Shown here: piece after piece, positions 55,153 to 64,000 of the stretch
How the letters are laid out: every line of letters starts with the position of its first letter
Position numbering within the stretch: position 1 is the stretch's first letter
Origin: Achromobacter sp. Bel
Lineage (GTDB): Bacteria > Pseudomonadota > Gammaproteobacteria > Burkholderiales > Burkholderiaceae_B
Assembly: GCF_012928505.1 (NCBI RefSeq)
Contig: NZ_JABBJN010000017.1
Span: 1 to 64,000 of the forward strand
DNA length: 64,000 bases
Reading direction: 5' to 3'
Made by a program: the position numbers and the translations under genes
Notes under the pieces: generated by a model
What the model saw: the letters and a program-made list of their open reading frames with translations, nothing else
Told to the model about the DNA's origin: nothing
The model's database searches: none

Positions 55153-57219
55153 TCAGCGCACGCGCATGCCAGGCTTGGCGCCGGGGAACGGTTCCAGCAC
55201 GTAGATGCCGGCGTCCACGGCCTCGTCCGCGTGGCTGGCGGCAAGCACCATGCCTTCGGATACGCCGAACTTCATCTTGCGCGGGGCCAGGTTGGCCACC
55301 ATGACGGTCAGCTTGCCGATCAGGTCTTCGGGCTTGTAGGCCGACTTGATGCCCGAGAACACGTTGCGGTGGCGGCCTTCGCCCACGTCGAGCGTCAGGC
55401 GCAGCAGCTTGGTCGAGCCTTCGACGTGTTCGCAATTGACGATCTGCGCGATGCGCAGGTCGACGCGGGCGAAGTCGTCGATCGAGATCGTCTCAGCCAG
55501 CGGCTCGCCGCCAGGCACCACCACCGGGGCGGCGGGCGGCTCGAACAGGTCTTCCAGCATTTGCGGCTCGACGCGCTGCATCAGGTGCTTGAACGGCGCG
55601 ACGCGCTGCGGCAGCACGGCAGCATCGGCCCAGGTGAACGGCGCCTGGGCGCCGAAGAGTTCCAGCGCCACGCGCTCGGCCAGCGACGGCAGCACGGGGG
55701 CCAGCATCACGGACAGGGCCTTGAAGCCTGCCAGCGAACGCGAGCAGATGTCTTGCAGCGCGGCTTTTTGCGCGTCGTCGGCGGTGGCGATGCCCTTGGC
55801 CAGCACCCACGGCTGGGCCGTGTCGAACGCCTGGTTGATGCCGTCGGCGTAGGCCATGATTTCGCGGATGGCGCGGTTGTATTCGCGCGCTTCGAACGCG
55901 GCGCGGATGGATTCCGCCTGCTGGGCGTATTCCGCGGACAACGCGGCGGTGTCGCCCGAATAGCCCAGCGCGCCGTCAAAGTGCTTGGTGATGAAGCTGG
56001 CGGCGCGGCTGGCGATGTTCACGTACTTGCCGACCAGATCGCTGTTGACGCGGGCGATGAAGTCTTCGGGGTTGAAGTCCATGTCTTCGACCCGGGCGTT
56101 CAGCTTGGCGGCGATGTAATAGCGCATCCATTCGGCGTTCATGCCGATTTCCAGGTAGCGCAGCGGCGAGATGCCGGTGCCGCGGCTCTTGGACATCTTT
56201 TCGCCGCTGACGGTGATGAAGCCGTGCACGTTCACCGCGTCCGGCGTCTTGCGACCGGCGAACTTCAGCATCGCGGGCCAGAACAGCGCGTGGAAGTACA
56301 CGATGTCCTTGCCGATGAAGTGGACTTGTTCAGTGGTGCCGTTGGGGTCGAGCAGGGCGTCGAAATCCAGGCCCTTGACTTCGCAATACGATTTCAGCGA
56401 CGCCAGGTAACCCACCGGCGCGTCCAGCCACACGTAGAAGTACTTGCCCGGCGCATCGGGGATTTCGATGCCGAAGTAGGGCGCGTCGCGCGAAATGTCC
56501 CAGTCGCCCAGTTTGGCTTCGCCGTCTTCGGCGCCCAGCCATTCGCGGGTCTTGGCCAGCATTTCCGGTTGCAGGTGCTTGCCGCCATTGGCGTTCGAGC
56601 CCGTGGTCCACTGCTGCAGGAATTCCACGCAGCGGGGGTCGGACAGCTTGAAGAAGAAGTGGTCCGACGACTTCAGCACGGGCGTGGCACCGGTCAGTGC
56701 CGAGTACGGGTTGATCAGTTCGGTGGGGGCGTAGACGGCGCCACAGACCTCGCAGGAATCGCCGTATTGGTCCTTGGCGTGGCACTTGGGGCATTCGCCC
56801 TTGATGTAGCGGTCAGCCAGGAACATACCCTTGACCGGATCGTAGAACTGTTCGATCGAGCGCGTTTCAATCAGGCCTTGTGCCTTCAAGGCGCGATAGA
56901 TGTCATGCGACAGCGCGACGTTCTCGGCGGAGTCCGTGGAATGCCAGTGGTCGAAACGGATGTGGAAGCCGTTCAGGTATTGCGGACGTTCGGCCGCGTA
57001 GCGGGCGACCAGCGCCTGCGGCGTGATGCCTTCCTTTTCGGCCTTCAACATGATGGGCGCGCCGTGCGCGTCATCCGCCCCTACGAAATGCACCGTGTGG
57101 CCCGCCATTCGCATCGAACGAACCCAGATATCGGCCTGGATGTACTCCATGATGTGGCCGATGTGGAAAGATCCGTTGGCGTAAGGCAGCGCAGTGGTGA
57201 CAAATAGGGTGCGAGACAT
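55153..57219 (-). CDS. metG: Methionyl-tRNA synthetase
   Basis: A 688-residue class I synthetase that charges tRNA-Met. HIGH is at residues 19-22, KMSKS lies in [12 protein letters not shown] (about 335). The zinc knuckle [17 protein letters not shown] is at about 144-160. A C-terminal tRNA-binding domain (about 575-688, [23 protein letters not shown]) mediates dimerisation. The start at 57219 ([16 protein letters not shown]) is canonical. It is divergent from mrp, with a small membrane-protein gene between. Confidence 0.98.
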   Translation of the reverse strand: MSRTLFVTTALPYANGSFHIGHIMEYIQADIWVRSMRMAGHTVHFVGADDAHGAPIMLKAEKEGITPQALVARYAAERPQYLNGFHIRFDHWHSTDSAENVALSHDIYRALKAQGLIETRSIEQFYDPVKGMFLADRYIKGECPKCHAKDQYGDSCEVCGAVYAPTELINPYSALTGATPVLKSSDHFFFKLSDPRCVEFLQQWTTGSNANGGKHLQPEMLAKTREWLGAEDGEAKLGDWDISRDAPYFGIEIPDAPGKYFYVWLDAPVGYLASLKSYCEVKGLDFDALLDPNGTTEQVHFIGKDIVYFHALFWPAMLKFAGRKTPDAVNVHGFITVSGEKMSKSRGTGISPLRYLEIGMNAEWMRYYIAAKLNARVEDMDFNPEDFIARVNSDLVGKYVNIASRAASFITKHFDGALGYSGDTAALSAEYAQQAESIRAAFEAREYNRAIREIMAYADGINQAFDTAQPWVLAKGIATADDAQKAALQDICSRSLAGFKALSVMLAPVLPSLAERVALELFGAQAPFTWADAAVLPQRVAPFKHLMQRVEPQMLEDLFEPPAAPVVVPGGEPLAETISIDDFARVDLRIAQIVNCEHVEGSTKLLRLTLDVGEGRHRNVFSGIKSAYKPEDLIGKLTVMVANLAPRKMKFGVSEGMVLAASHADEAVDAGIYVLEPFPGAKPGMRVR

Positions 57220-57321
57220 GGTTGTCGGTAGAGGTTGAGGGGAAAAGGGGAGTTGGCCGGCCATTTTAGGGCAACGGCGAAGACTTGCCCGGGCGGGGCG
57301 CGCCGCAGCCCGAAAACGACG

Positions 57322-57359
57322 CAACCCGCCTATCGCAACACGGCGAAGGAGGCGGGTTG
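57322..57359 (-). terminator. Hairpin, possible terminator for the small membrane-protein gene
   Basis: CAACCCGCCT (57322-57331) pairs with AGGCGGGTTG (57350-57359), an 18-base loop. Read leftward the stem is followed by CGTCGTTTTCG, a poor T-run. It lies between the small membrane-protein gene and metG. Confidence 0.45.
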
Positions 57360-57476
57360 AAGGAATGCGGCCACAGGCCGGATACCGGCCGTCTGGGCGC
57401 TGGCGCCCGGGGGGCTGGCCGCACACTGGCCCGCTTGCACCGCAGGGCGGCGCAAGCGCTTACGAAAAAGCCGCCG

Positions 57477-57752
57477 TCAGCGGATTTCGCGGGCTTCGAC
57501 GTCGATCACGTCGCCGCGCGGTTGCGTGGCGAACGGGGCGGTGGCGGACTGGAATGGTCCCGGTCGGGCGCCTTGGCGTTGGCTCCAATAAGCGCGAACG
57601 CCGAAAGGTTTGCCGCGCACCTTGGCGACCACGTACAGGATCGCCACGGCAAGCGCCGTGGACAGCATGAAGACCAGCGCCATTGCCATGCCGATCAAGG
57701 CCAGGGCGGCGAATAGGACGGCACGGAAGAAGCGGATAAGTGTGTTGGTCAT
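57477..57752 (-). CDS. Small membrane protein of unknown function
   Basis: About 91 residues from the ATG at 57752, five residues after an alternative ATG at 57767. One or two hydrophobic stretches cover residues 8-48 (FFRAVLFAALALIGMAMALV and on), followed by a basic, Gln/Arg-rich tail. I do not recognise the family. It lies between divergent metG and mrp, reading the same way as metG. Confidence 0.65.
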   Translation of the reverse strand: MTNTLIRFFRAVLFAALALIGMAMALVFMLSTALAVAILYVVAKVRGKPFGVRAYWSQRQGARPGPFQSATAPFATQPRGDVIDVEAREIR

Positions 57753-57853
57753 GAAGGTGGGATGCAAAACGCAGCGAAAGGTTCCCGTGTATCCGCTATC
57801 CTTTAGGGGATGGCGGCCCGCAGAAGCCGCGCTGCCTACGGAACCATAGTGAC

Positions 57854-58942
57854 ATGAGTATAACGATAGAACATATCCGCGCCGCTTTGCGCGCCGCGCA
57901 CGACCCGAACACCGGATTGGACCTGGGCGTTTCTGTAAAAGATCGTGACATTGAACTAACGGGCGGCCGCGTCGCCCTGACGCTGGAACTCGGCTATCCG
58001 GCCGACAGCGTCCGCGATCAGGTCCGCGATATCGCCGTTGCGGCGCTGGCGGCGTCCGGCGCGCCGGACGCCCAGGTCACCGTCACCTGGAAAGTCGCGG
58101 CCCATGCCGTGCAGAAGGGCTTGAAGCCCCTGCCGAACGTGCGCAACATTATTGCAGTGGCCTCGGGCAAGGGGGGCGTGGGCAAAAGCACCACCGCCGT
58201 GAACCTGGCTCTGGCCCTGTCCGCCGAGGGCGCCAAGGTCGGCCTGCTGGACGCCGACATCTATGGCCCCAGCGTGCCGACGATGCTGGGCATTTCCGGA
58301 CGTCCCGAAAGCCTGGACAACAAGAGCATGGAGCCGCTGACGGGCCACGGCCTGCAAGCCAACTCCATCGGTTTCCTGATCGACGCCGATTCGCCCGCCA
58401 TCTGGCGCGGCCCCATGGTCACGCAGGCGCTGGAGCAGTTGCTGCGCCAGACCAATTGGCGCGACCTGGATTACCTGATTGTCGACATGCCGCCGGGCAC
58501 GGGCGACGTGGCCCTGACTCTGGCGCAGAAGGTGCCCGTGGTGGGCGCCGTCATTGTCACGACGCCGCAGGACGTGGCGCTGCTGGACGCGCGCAAGGGC
58601 CTGCGCATGTTCCAGAAGGTCGAAGTGCCGATCCTGGGCGTGGTCGAGAACATGGCCATCCATATCTGCTCGCAATGCGGGCACGCCGAACACATCTTCG
58701 GCGAAGGCGGCGGCCAGCGCATGGCAGAGCAATATCAGACGCCTTGGCTGGGCAGCCTGCCGTTGACGCTGGCGATCCGCGAGCAGACGGACGCCGGCAC
58801 GCCGACCGTGGTGTCGGATGCGGGCAGCGAAGCCGCTTCGCTGTACCGGGGCATTGCACGGAAGCTGGCAGCGGGCGTCGCGGCGCTACCGCGCGACATG
58901 GCCGGAAAATTCCCGTCCATCGTCGTGCAGCAGCCGTCCTGA
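57854..58942 (+). CDS. apbC: Iron-sulfur cluster carrier Mrp/ApbC (P-loop NTPase)
   Basis: A 362-residue Mrp/NBP35-type ATPase that carries 4Fe-4S clusters to target proteins. The N-terminal MIP18-like (DUF59) domain covers 1-90. The deviant Walker A GKGGVGKS is at 105-112, and DMPPGTGD is the switch motif. CxxC is formed by Cys272 and Cys275 (CSQCGHAEHIFGEGGG). tamA starts 3 bases after its stop. The head-to-head metG/mrp arrangement is common in proteobacteria. Confidence 0.96.
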   Translation: MSITIEHIRAALRAAHDPNTGLDLGVSVKDRDIELTGGRVALTLELGYPADSVRDQVRDIAVAALAASGAPDAQVTVTWKVAAHAVQKGLKPLPNVRNIIAVASGKGGVGKSTTAVNLALALSAEGAKVGLLDADIYGPSVPTMLGISGRPESLDNKSMEPLTGHGLQANSIGFLIDADSPAIWRGPMVTQALEQLLRQTNWRDLDYLIVDMPPGTGDVALTLAQKVPVVGAVIVTTPQDVALLDARKGLRMFQKVEVPILGVVENMAIHICSQCGHAEHIFGEGGGQRMAEQYQTPWLGSLPLTLAIREQTDAGTPTVVSDAGSEAASLYRGIARKLAAGVAALPRDMAGKFPSIVVQQPS

Positions 58943-58945
58943 CGC

Positions 58946-60844
58946 ATGCGGTGGGCAGCCCGAGCCTTCTTGGCTGGACTTTGCGTGGTATCGGGCGAGG
59001 CGCTGGCCAAACGCCCGGAAATCATCGTGGACCCCGGCGGCGTGCCGCCGGCGGCACTGCAAGCGATCACCGAGGCGGTGGACGCCATTGCGCGCCTGGC
59101 CGAAGACCAGGACGGCGGTGAAATCAACCGGCTGCGCCGGCGCGCGCGCGACGCGACGCTGGCCGCCTTGGCCACCCAGGGCTACTTTTCGCCCACGGTG
59201 ACGCTTGAAGCCGGCACCGATATCGGCGGGGAAACCTGGGATATCGGCATCGTGTCGGGCAAGCGCACGACCGTGTCGGAAGTGGACCTGAAATTCACGG
59301 GCCGCATCACCCGTCCTGAATTTGCGCAGCGCGTGCAGAAACTGCGCGACGACTGGCAATTGAAGGCGGGGCAGCCGTTCATCAACAGCGACTGGAACCG
59401 GGCCAAATCCAGCCTGCTGGACCAAGTCTCCACGCGCGACTTCATGCTGGCGCGCATGACGGCGTCGCAAGCCGATATCCAGGCCGACACGGCGTCGGCC
59501 GTGCTGCGCGTGACGATCGACAGCGGGCCGCAGGTCCGCATGGGCGAACTGAACACCGAAGGCCTGAAGCGGGTGCCGGACAAGCTGGTCCAGCGCTACG
59601 TGCGCTATTCCGTGGGCTCGGCCTATGACCAGAACCGCCTGGACACCTGGCAGCAGGACCTGCAGTCCACTGCCTTCTTCCGGGGCGCCTTCGTCTCGCT
59701 GGAGCAACCGGGGGCCACGCAGCAGCAACAGGCCCAGGAGGCGAAATCGGACCGGGCCCGCGCGCCGGGCTCGACCGATCTGGCCGCGGCCACCCCCGCT
59801 GGCGACCCGTCCGTGTCCGGCGCGGTGCCACCGCCGCCCGCTGTCTATGATTCCGATGGCGAAGTGACGCTGCCCGTGCAGGTGCGCGTGGTCGAGGCGC
59901 CGCCCAAGCGTTTCACGGCTTCGCTGGGCGTGGACGACGAAGCAGGCGTGCGCGTGGAATCGTTGTACCGGCAGAACGTGGTGTTCGGGCAGCCGGTCAC
60001 CATGGAAACGGGTTTCAGCGTGGACCGGCTGCGCCAACGCGCCTATGCCGACTTCCTGCTGCCGCCCACCGAGCGCGGCTACAAGGATTCCTTCGGGGTG
60101 CTGGCGGACCATTCCGATATCCAGGGGCTGGACGTCACGCGTTACGCGCTGGGCGCGACGCGCCTGCAAGAACGCAAGGGCGCGGGCGACAGCCGGGTGG
60201 AATACGAAACCCGCTGGGGCCTGCTGCTGGCGCAGGATCACGTGAAAATCGACGGCGGCGACGAATACACCTTGCCGACGCTGACCGCGACGGCCGAGTG
60301 GCTGCGCCGCGATGTGGACAACAAGTACGACCCGCGCGAAGGCCACCTGATCGCGGTGGGCGGCGGGGTGGGCGTGACGCTGGACACCGGCGAACCCTAC
60401 ACGCGCGCCCGGTTGCGGGCCCAGAAATGGTGGCCGATCGGCAAGCTGGACGTGCTGACGGTGCGAGGCGAGGTCGGCCGGGTCTGGTCCAGCAGCAAGG
60501 TGCAGGTGCCGGACGATTTCGGCTTCCGCACGGGGGGCGCGCGATCGATCCGGGGCTATAAGTACCAGAGCATCGGCGTGCATCGCGATAACGCCGTCGT
60601 GGGTGCGCCCACGCTCGTTGTCGGCAGCGTCGAATACGACCACTATTTCAATGAGCGCTGGGGCATGGGTGTGTTCGTGGACGCCGGCGACGCCGCGGAA
60701 TCGTTCGGCGACATGTCGATGGCGGTCGGCTATGGCGTGGGCGCCCGGGTGCGCACGCCGGCGGGCCCGTTGTTCCTGGACCTGGCCTACGGCCAGCGTG
60801 AACGCGACCTGCGCCTGCACTTTTCGTTGGGGATCGCGTTTTGA
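58946..60844 (+). CDS. tamA: Outer-membrane translocation and assembly protein TamA
   Basis: A 632-residue Omp85 protein. Signal peptide (about 1-21, ending ALA), three POTRA domains (about 25-290), with a Pro/Ala-rich insertion near residues 255-305, then a 16-strand beta-barrel ending in LHFSLGIAF (C-terminal Phe). GFRTGGARSIRGYKYQSIG carries the conserved RGY motif of Omp85 loop 6. With TamB it helps outer-membrane assembly and lipid transport. It is translationally coupled with tamB by a 4-base overlap. Confidence 0.95.
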   Translation: MRWAARAFLAGLCVVSGEALAKRPEIIVDPGGVPPAALQAITEAVDAIARLAEDQDGGEINRLRRRARDATLAALATQGYFSPTVTLEAGTDIGGETWDIGIVSGKRTTVSEVDLKFTGRITRPEFAQRVQKLRDDWQLKAGQPFINSDWNRAKSSLLDQVSTRDFMLARMTASQADIQADTASAVLRVTIDSGPQVRMGELNTEGLKRVPDKLVQRYVRYSVGSAYDQNRLDTWQQDLQSTAFFRGAFVSLEQPGATQQQQAQEAKSDRARAPGSTDLAAATPAGDPSVSGAVPPPPAVYDSDGEVTLPVQVRVVEAPPKRFTASLGVDDEAGVRVESLYRQNVVFGQPVTMETGFSVDRLRQRAYADFLLPPTERGYKDSFGVLADHSDIQGLDVTRYALGATRLQERKGAGDSRVEYETRWGLLLAQDHVKIDGGDEYTLPTLTATAEWLRRDVDNKYDPREGHLIAVGGGVGVTLDTGEPYTRARLRAQKWWPIGKLDVLTVRGEVGRVWSSSKVQVPDDFGFRTGGARSIRGYKYQSIGVHRDNAVVGAPTLVVGSVEYDHYFNERWGMGVFVDAGDAAESFGDMSMAVGYGVGARVRTPAGPLFLDLAYGQRERDLRLHFSLGIAF

Positions 60845-63800
60845 AGGTGTTGCGCAAAATCCTGCGCCAGATCCTGGTTTGGTGGTTGCCGGGCCTGGCG
60901 ATGCTGGCGTTGCTGGCTAGCGGATTCCTGTTCTGGCTGGTGGGTTCGCAGAACGGCACGCGGTTACTGTTGACCACGGCAGCCCAGCAATTGGACGGGC
61001 AGGCGCTGGAGGTGAACGGCTCGCTGCTGCGCGGCGTGTCGGTGGGCAAGCTGGACCTGGACGTAGGCGGCACCCGGATCGACATCACCGACCTGCATCT
61101 GAACGTGCAGTGGCGTGCGCTGGGTGAGCGCCTGCTGCATGTGCGCGACGTGTCAGCGAGTTCGGTGCGCGTGGCCCTGACCTCGTCGCCCGACGCGGCG
61201 CCCGAGGAAGACGACGGCGCCCCGTTCACGCTGCCGTCGCTGCCGGTGGACATCGCCGTGGACCGCGTGGCGCTGGGCGACTTCCAGCTGGATCAGGATG
61301 GCCAGCCGTTGCCTGTGACGCTGGGCGATCTGAACGCCACCTTCGCAGCCGGCAAGCAGGGGGCGCAGTTGCGCATCGCCAGCCTGCGGGTGGGCCATGA
61401 GGTTGGGCACGCGGACGTGTCGGGCCAAGCCGATCTGCAGGGCATGGCCGACCCGTGGCCGTTCACCGCGCGCTTGGACGTGACTGCGCGGGGTTCGGGC
61501 CCCGATTCCCCGTTGTGCCAGGCGGACAAGCTGAGCGGCGTGTACGACGCGCGTCCGGCCAACGCCGACGCCAAGCCCGACCCCAAGGCCAAGCCTGCGC
61601 CTAAAGCCGCGGCCGACGCCAAGCCCGCTGAACGGGCCGGCCCGCCGGCGCCCGCCTGCCAGGTGGTGTTGCGCGCGGATGCCGCGGGGTCGATGGATGG
61701 CATTCAGGCCAAATTGGACGGCGCGGGTTCCGGGTTGCTGCTGGACGTTGTCGCTGATCTGGCACCGCGCACGGCGCTGGTGCTGCGCAGCGCCCGAGCG
61801 AATGCGCAATTGCCCGATAAATCAACGCTTTTTGCGCAATTCGATCTGCAGTCAGACACCGCGCAAGGCGCGGGCCGTGACCGTATCGTGGGCACCGTCA
61901 GCGCTCAGCGCCTGGATCTGGCGCCGTGGCTGGGCGAGGCCATTCCGCCTGCCGTGCTGACCGTGCGCGGCGACGTGCAGGCCGATATCGAGAACCTGAG
62001 CCAGTTGCGGCATGCCGCGGTCGATCTGCGTTTCGAAGACGGTACGCGCTGGAACAAGCAGCCCCTGACGGGGGCGCTGAAGGCGCAGGTGGACATCGCC
62101 GCACCGGACGCCGCGACGCCGGATGCCACGGCAACGTCAGCCGAAGCGGCATTGGACCCGCTGGCGGGGCTGCGTATCCACGGCTTGGACGTGGACCTGA
62201 AGCTGGGCCGCAACCGGATTCAGGCCAAGGGCGAGCTGGACGCCCGGGACGGTTCGCTGACGCTTGACGCCCAGGCGCCCCAATTGGACGCATTCTGGCC
62301 AGGCATTCCGGGCGGCGCGGACGTCAAGGCCAAGTTCGCGGGCACCATGGCCGCGCATCGTGGCGAGGTGAGGGCCGGCTACACGCCCGCCAAACCGCGC
62401 CCTGGCGTGCTGGGGCAGGCCCCGGCCAAGGCCGACATCGTCTTCACCGGTGCCTGGGGCAAGGGCGCAGCCGGCCAGCCCGATGCCGCGCTGACGGGAT
62501 GGCGGGGCGCGTTTTCCAAGCTGACGGCCGACACCGCCGGTTTTACCGTGACGGCGGACCGGCCGGTGACCTTGGCCTATCTGCCGTCCGCCGTGGCGCC
62601 GCAGTGGCAATGGCAGGTCGGACAGACTGCCTTGAGCCTGACGCTGCCCGGCAAAGAACGCGTGACCCTGGCGCATCAGGGTTCGCGCGGCGGCGGCAAG
62701 CGCTGGGAAACCGCGGGCCAGGCCGATAACCTGGTCATTACGGCCGCCATGGCCCGCCAGGTGATCGGCGCCGTTGACCCCGACGCGGCTTCCAAACTGG
62801 GCAAAGGGCCCAGCCGGGTGAACGCGATGATCCCCGAGGGCCAGCGCCGCATCGCACTGGACTTGCTGTGGGATCTGAAATTCGACGGACGATTGGGCGG
62901 CAAGGCCCGCATCGCACGCCGCGATGGCGATCTGCTGATTCCGGGCGATCCGCCCATTCCGCTGGGCGTGAAGGCGCTGGTGCTGGACGTGACCGCCACG
63001 CCCACGTCCGCGAACGCCAGCCGGCTGGATGCCAAGATCAACCTCGCGACCGCCAAGATGGGCACGGTCAACGGCACCGGTTCGGCCGTCCTGGTCGTCG
63101 ACGCCAAGGGCGGCATGGCGCTGGACGAGCGCCAGCCCCTGCGCGCCAAGCTGGACGCCGATATCGCCGATCTTGCCTGGATCGGCCTGTTCGTCGGCGA
63201 TTCGATGGAAGTCGGCGGTGCGCTCAAGGCCAATCTGGAAGCCCAGGGCACCCTGGCCGGCAAGTGGTCGGCCACGGGCACCATCCGGGGCGACAAGCTG
63301 CGCGTGGTGCGCATTGACGACGGCGTGCGTCTGATCGATGGCACCTTGTCGGCGCGCCTGGATGGCGACCGTCTGGTGCTGGACAGCCTGCGGTTCCCGG
63401 CCTCGTTGCGGGTGATGCCGGCCGAATGGCGCACCAAGGAATGGATCACGACGAATCCCGAAGCCAAGGGCGGGTACGCCGAGGCCAAGGGGCAGTGGAA
63501 TTTCATTGACGGCGGCGGCGCCATCAAACTGACCCTGTACCGGTTCCCGGCGTTGCAGCGCTCGGACCGCTATGCCATGGTGTCCGGCGTCATAGACCTG
63601 ACGGCGGCCATGCCCCGCATCGAGATCGTGGGCGACCTGAAGGCGGACGCTGGCTGGTTCAGCCTGGAGATCCTGCAAGGTGTGCCCTCGCTGGACGACG
63701 ACGTCAAAGTGGTCCGGGCCGGGCAGGACCCGACGGCGGTGTCGACGCCGCTGCAGACCAGCATGAACCTGAAGTTCGACATGGGGCCGCGCTTCTATAT

Positions 63801-64000
63801 CACCGGGATGGGCCTGGACGCCGGTCTGCTGGGTTCGATCCAGATCCTCCTGAACGATGGCCGCTTGTCCGGCGTAGGCCAGTTGCGCACGCGGGGCGGC
63901 GGCATCGAGGCCTACGGCCAGAAGCTGCGGCTGAGCCGGGGCACGCTGACCTTCCAGGGGCGGTTGGACAATCCTCTCCTGGACATCGAGGCCCTGCGTA
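60841..64000 (+). CDS. tamB: Translocation and assembly protein TamB (3' end outside window)
   Basis: A large AsmA-like protein bridging inner and outer membranes; 1053 codons are visible. The start is a TTG at 60841 that overlaps the tamA stop (or a GTG at 60847). A membrane helix follows (about 15-35), then long beta-rich repeats. A Lys/Ala/Pro-rich insertion with KPDPKAKPAPKAAADAKPAE lies near residue 250. The DUF490 C-terminal domain is only partly visible (GLDAGLLGSIQILLNDGRLSGVGQLRTRGGGIEAYGQKL is near the end). Order tamA-tamB is standard. Confidence 0.93.
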   Translation, partial: MKVLRKILRQILVWWLPGLAMLALLASGFLFWLVGSQNGTRLLLTTAAQQLDGQALEVNGSLLRGVSVGKLDLDVGGTRIDITDLHLNVQWRALGERLLHVRDVSASSVRVALTSSPDAAPEEDDGAPFTLPSLPVDIAVDRVALGDFQLDQDGQPLPVTLGDLNATFAAGKQGAQLRIASLRVGHEVGHADVSGQADLQGMADPWPFTARLDVTARGSGPDSPLCQADKLSGVYDARPANADAKPDPKAKPAPKAAADAKPAERAGPPAPACQVVLRADAAGSMDGIQAKLDGAGSGLLLDVVADLAPRTALVLRSARANAQLPDKSTLFAQFDLQSDTAQGAGRDRIVGTVSAQRLDLAPWLGEAIPPAVLTVRGDVQADIENLSQLRHAAVDLRFEDGTRWNKQPLTGALKAQVDIAAPDAATPDATATSAEAALDPLAGLRIHGLDVDLKLGRNRIQAKGELDARDGSLTLDAQAPQLDAFWPGIPGGADVKAKFAGTMAAHRGEVRAGYTPAKPRPGVLGQAPAKADIVFTGAWGKGAAGQPDAALTGWRGAFSKLTADTAGFTVTADRPVTLAYLPSAVAPQWQWQVGQTALSLTLPGKERVTLAHQGSRGGGKRWETAGQADNLVITAAMARQVIGAVDPDAASKLGKGPSRVNAMIPEGQRRIALDLLWDLKFDGRLGGKARIARRDGDLLIPGDPPIPLGVKALVLDVTATPTSANASRLDAKINLATAKMGTVNGTGSAVLVVDAKGGMALDERQPLRAKLDADIADLAWIGLFVGDSMEVGGALKANLEAQGTLAGKWSATGTIRGDKLRVVRIDDGVRLIDGTLSARLDGDRLVLDSLRFPASLRVMPAEWRTKEWITTNPEAKGGYAEAKGQWNFIDGGGAIKLTLYRFPALQRSDRYAMVSGVIDLTAAMPRIEIVGDLKADAGWFSLEILQGVPSLDDDVKVVRAGQDPTAVSTPLQTSMNLKFDMGPRFYITGMGLDAGLLGSIQILLNDGRLSGVGQLRTRGGGIEAYGQKLRLSRGTLTFQGRLDNPLLDIEALR

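Noticed and set aside
55138-57207. Long + strand frame opposite metG
   Set aside because: It is antisense to a complete methionyl-tRNA synthetase with HIGH and KMSKS motifs.

Overview
The window is about 64 kb of GC-rich chromosome from a betaproteobacterium, most likely of the Achromobacter/Bordetella group (Alcaligenaceae). This assignment is an inference from gene content: a Bordetella-type T6SS locus, a Bug-family tripartite-type receptor, a metG/mrp head-to-head pair, and CioAB with a DUF2474 subunit. No rRNA, tRNA or CRISPR array was seen.

Region 1 (1-22.8 kb) is a type VI secretion locus. A leftward operon carries tssJ, tssK, tssL and a first vgrG whose 3' end lies outside the window. 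A divergent rightward operon carries a TPR lipoprotein gene, tssB, tssC, hcp, tssE, tssF, tssG, clpV and a second vgrG. It ends in a delivery cassette: a DUF4123 adaptor, an 874-residue VasX-like membrane-active effector, and a two-TM protein that is probably its immunity partner. tssM and tssA are not in view and should lie to the left. The first VgrG has an unusual Ala/Gly-rich tail ending in 8-residue repeats.

Region 2 (22.8-37.3 kb) is metabolic and mixed. It holds a secreted alpha/beta hydrolase, a small membrane protein, a nu-class-like GST, a LysR regulator with tcuA and tcuB (tricarballylate/citrate oxidation) and a Bug solute receptor, a WG-repeat protein, the 3' relic of a porin gene, two membrane-anchored PH-like paralogues, a MocR-type regulator, an 84-bp tandem repeat, and a cyanide-insensitive bd oxidase operon (cioAB plus a 50-residue DUF2474 protein). 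A GntR regulator follows.

Region 3 (37.3-45.8 kb) contains a polyhydroxybutyrate pair (phasin and acetoacetyl-CoA reductase). Next is a four-gene RbbA/YhhJ-type ABC efflux operon with its own outer-membrane factor, divergent from a TetR regulator across a palindrome-rich operator region.

Region 4 (45.8-55 kb) contains a CSS-EAL c-di-GMP phosphodiesterase, a Kch-type potassium channel, a structured intergenic segment with an intrinsic terminator (candidate small RNA), a response-regulator-like protein with a degenerate receiver, an AT-rich stretch with a perfect hairpin in front of a Cro/CI-type regulator, an acyltransferase-3 protein, two tandem META-domain lipoproteins, the tRNA-modifying rhodanese TrhO, and an apparent fragment of an antitoxin gene.

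Region 5 (55-64 kb) is conserved housekeeping: metG, a small membrane protein, mrp/apbC, then tamA and tamB. tamB runs off the right edge.
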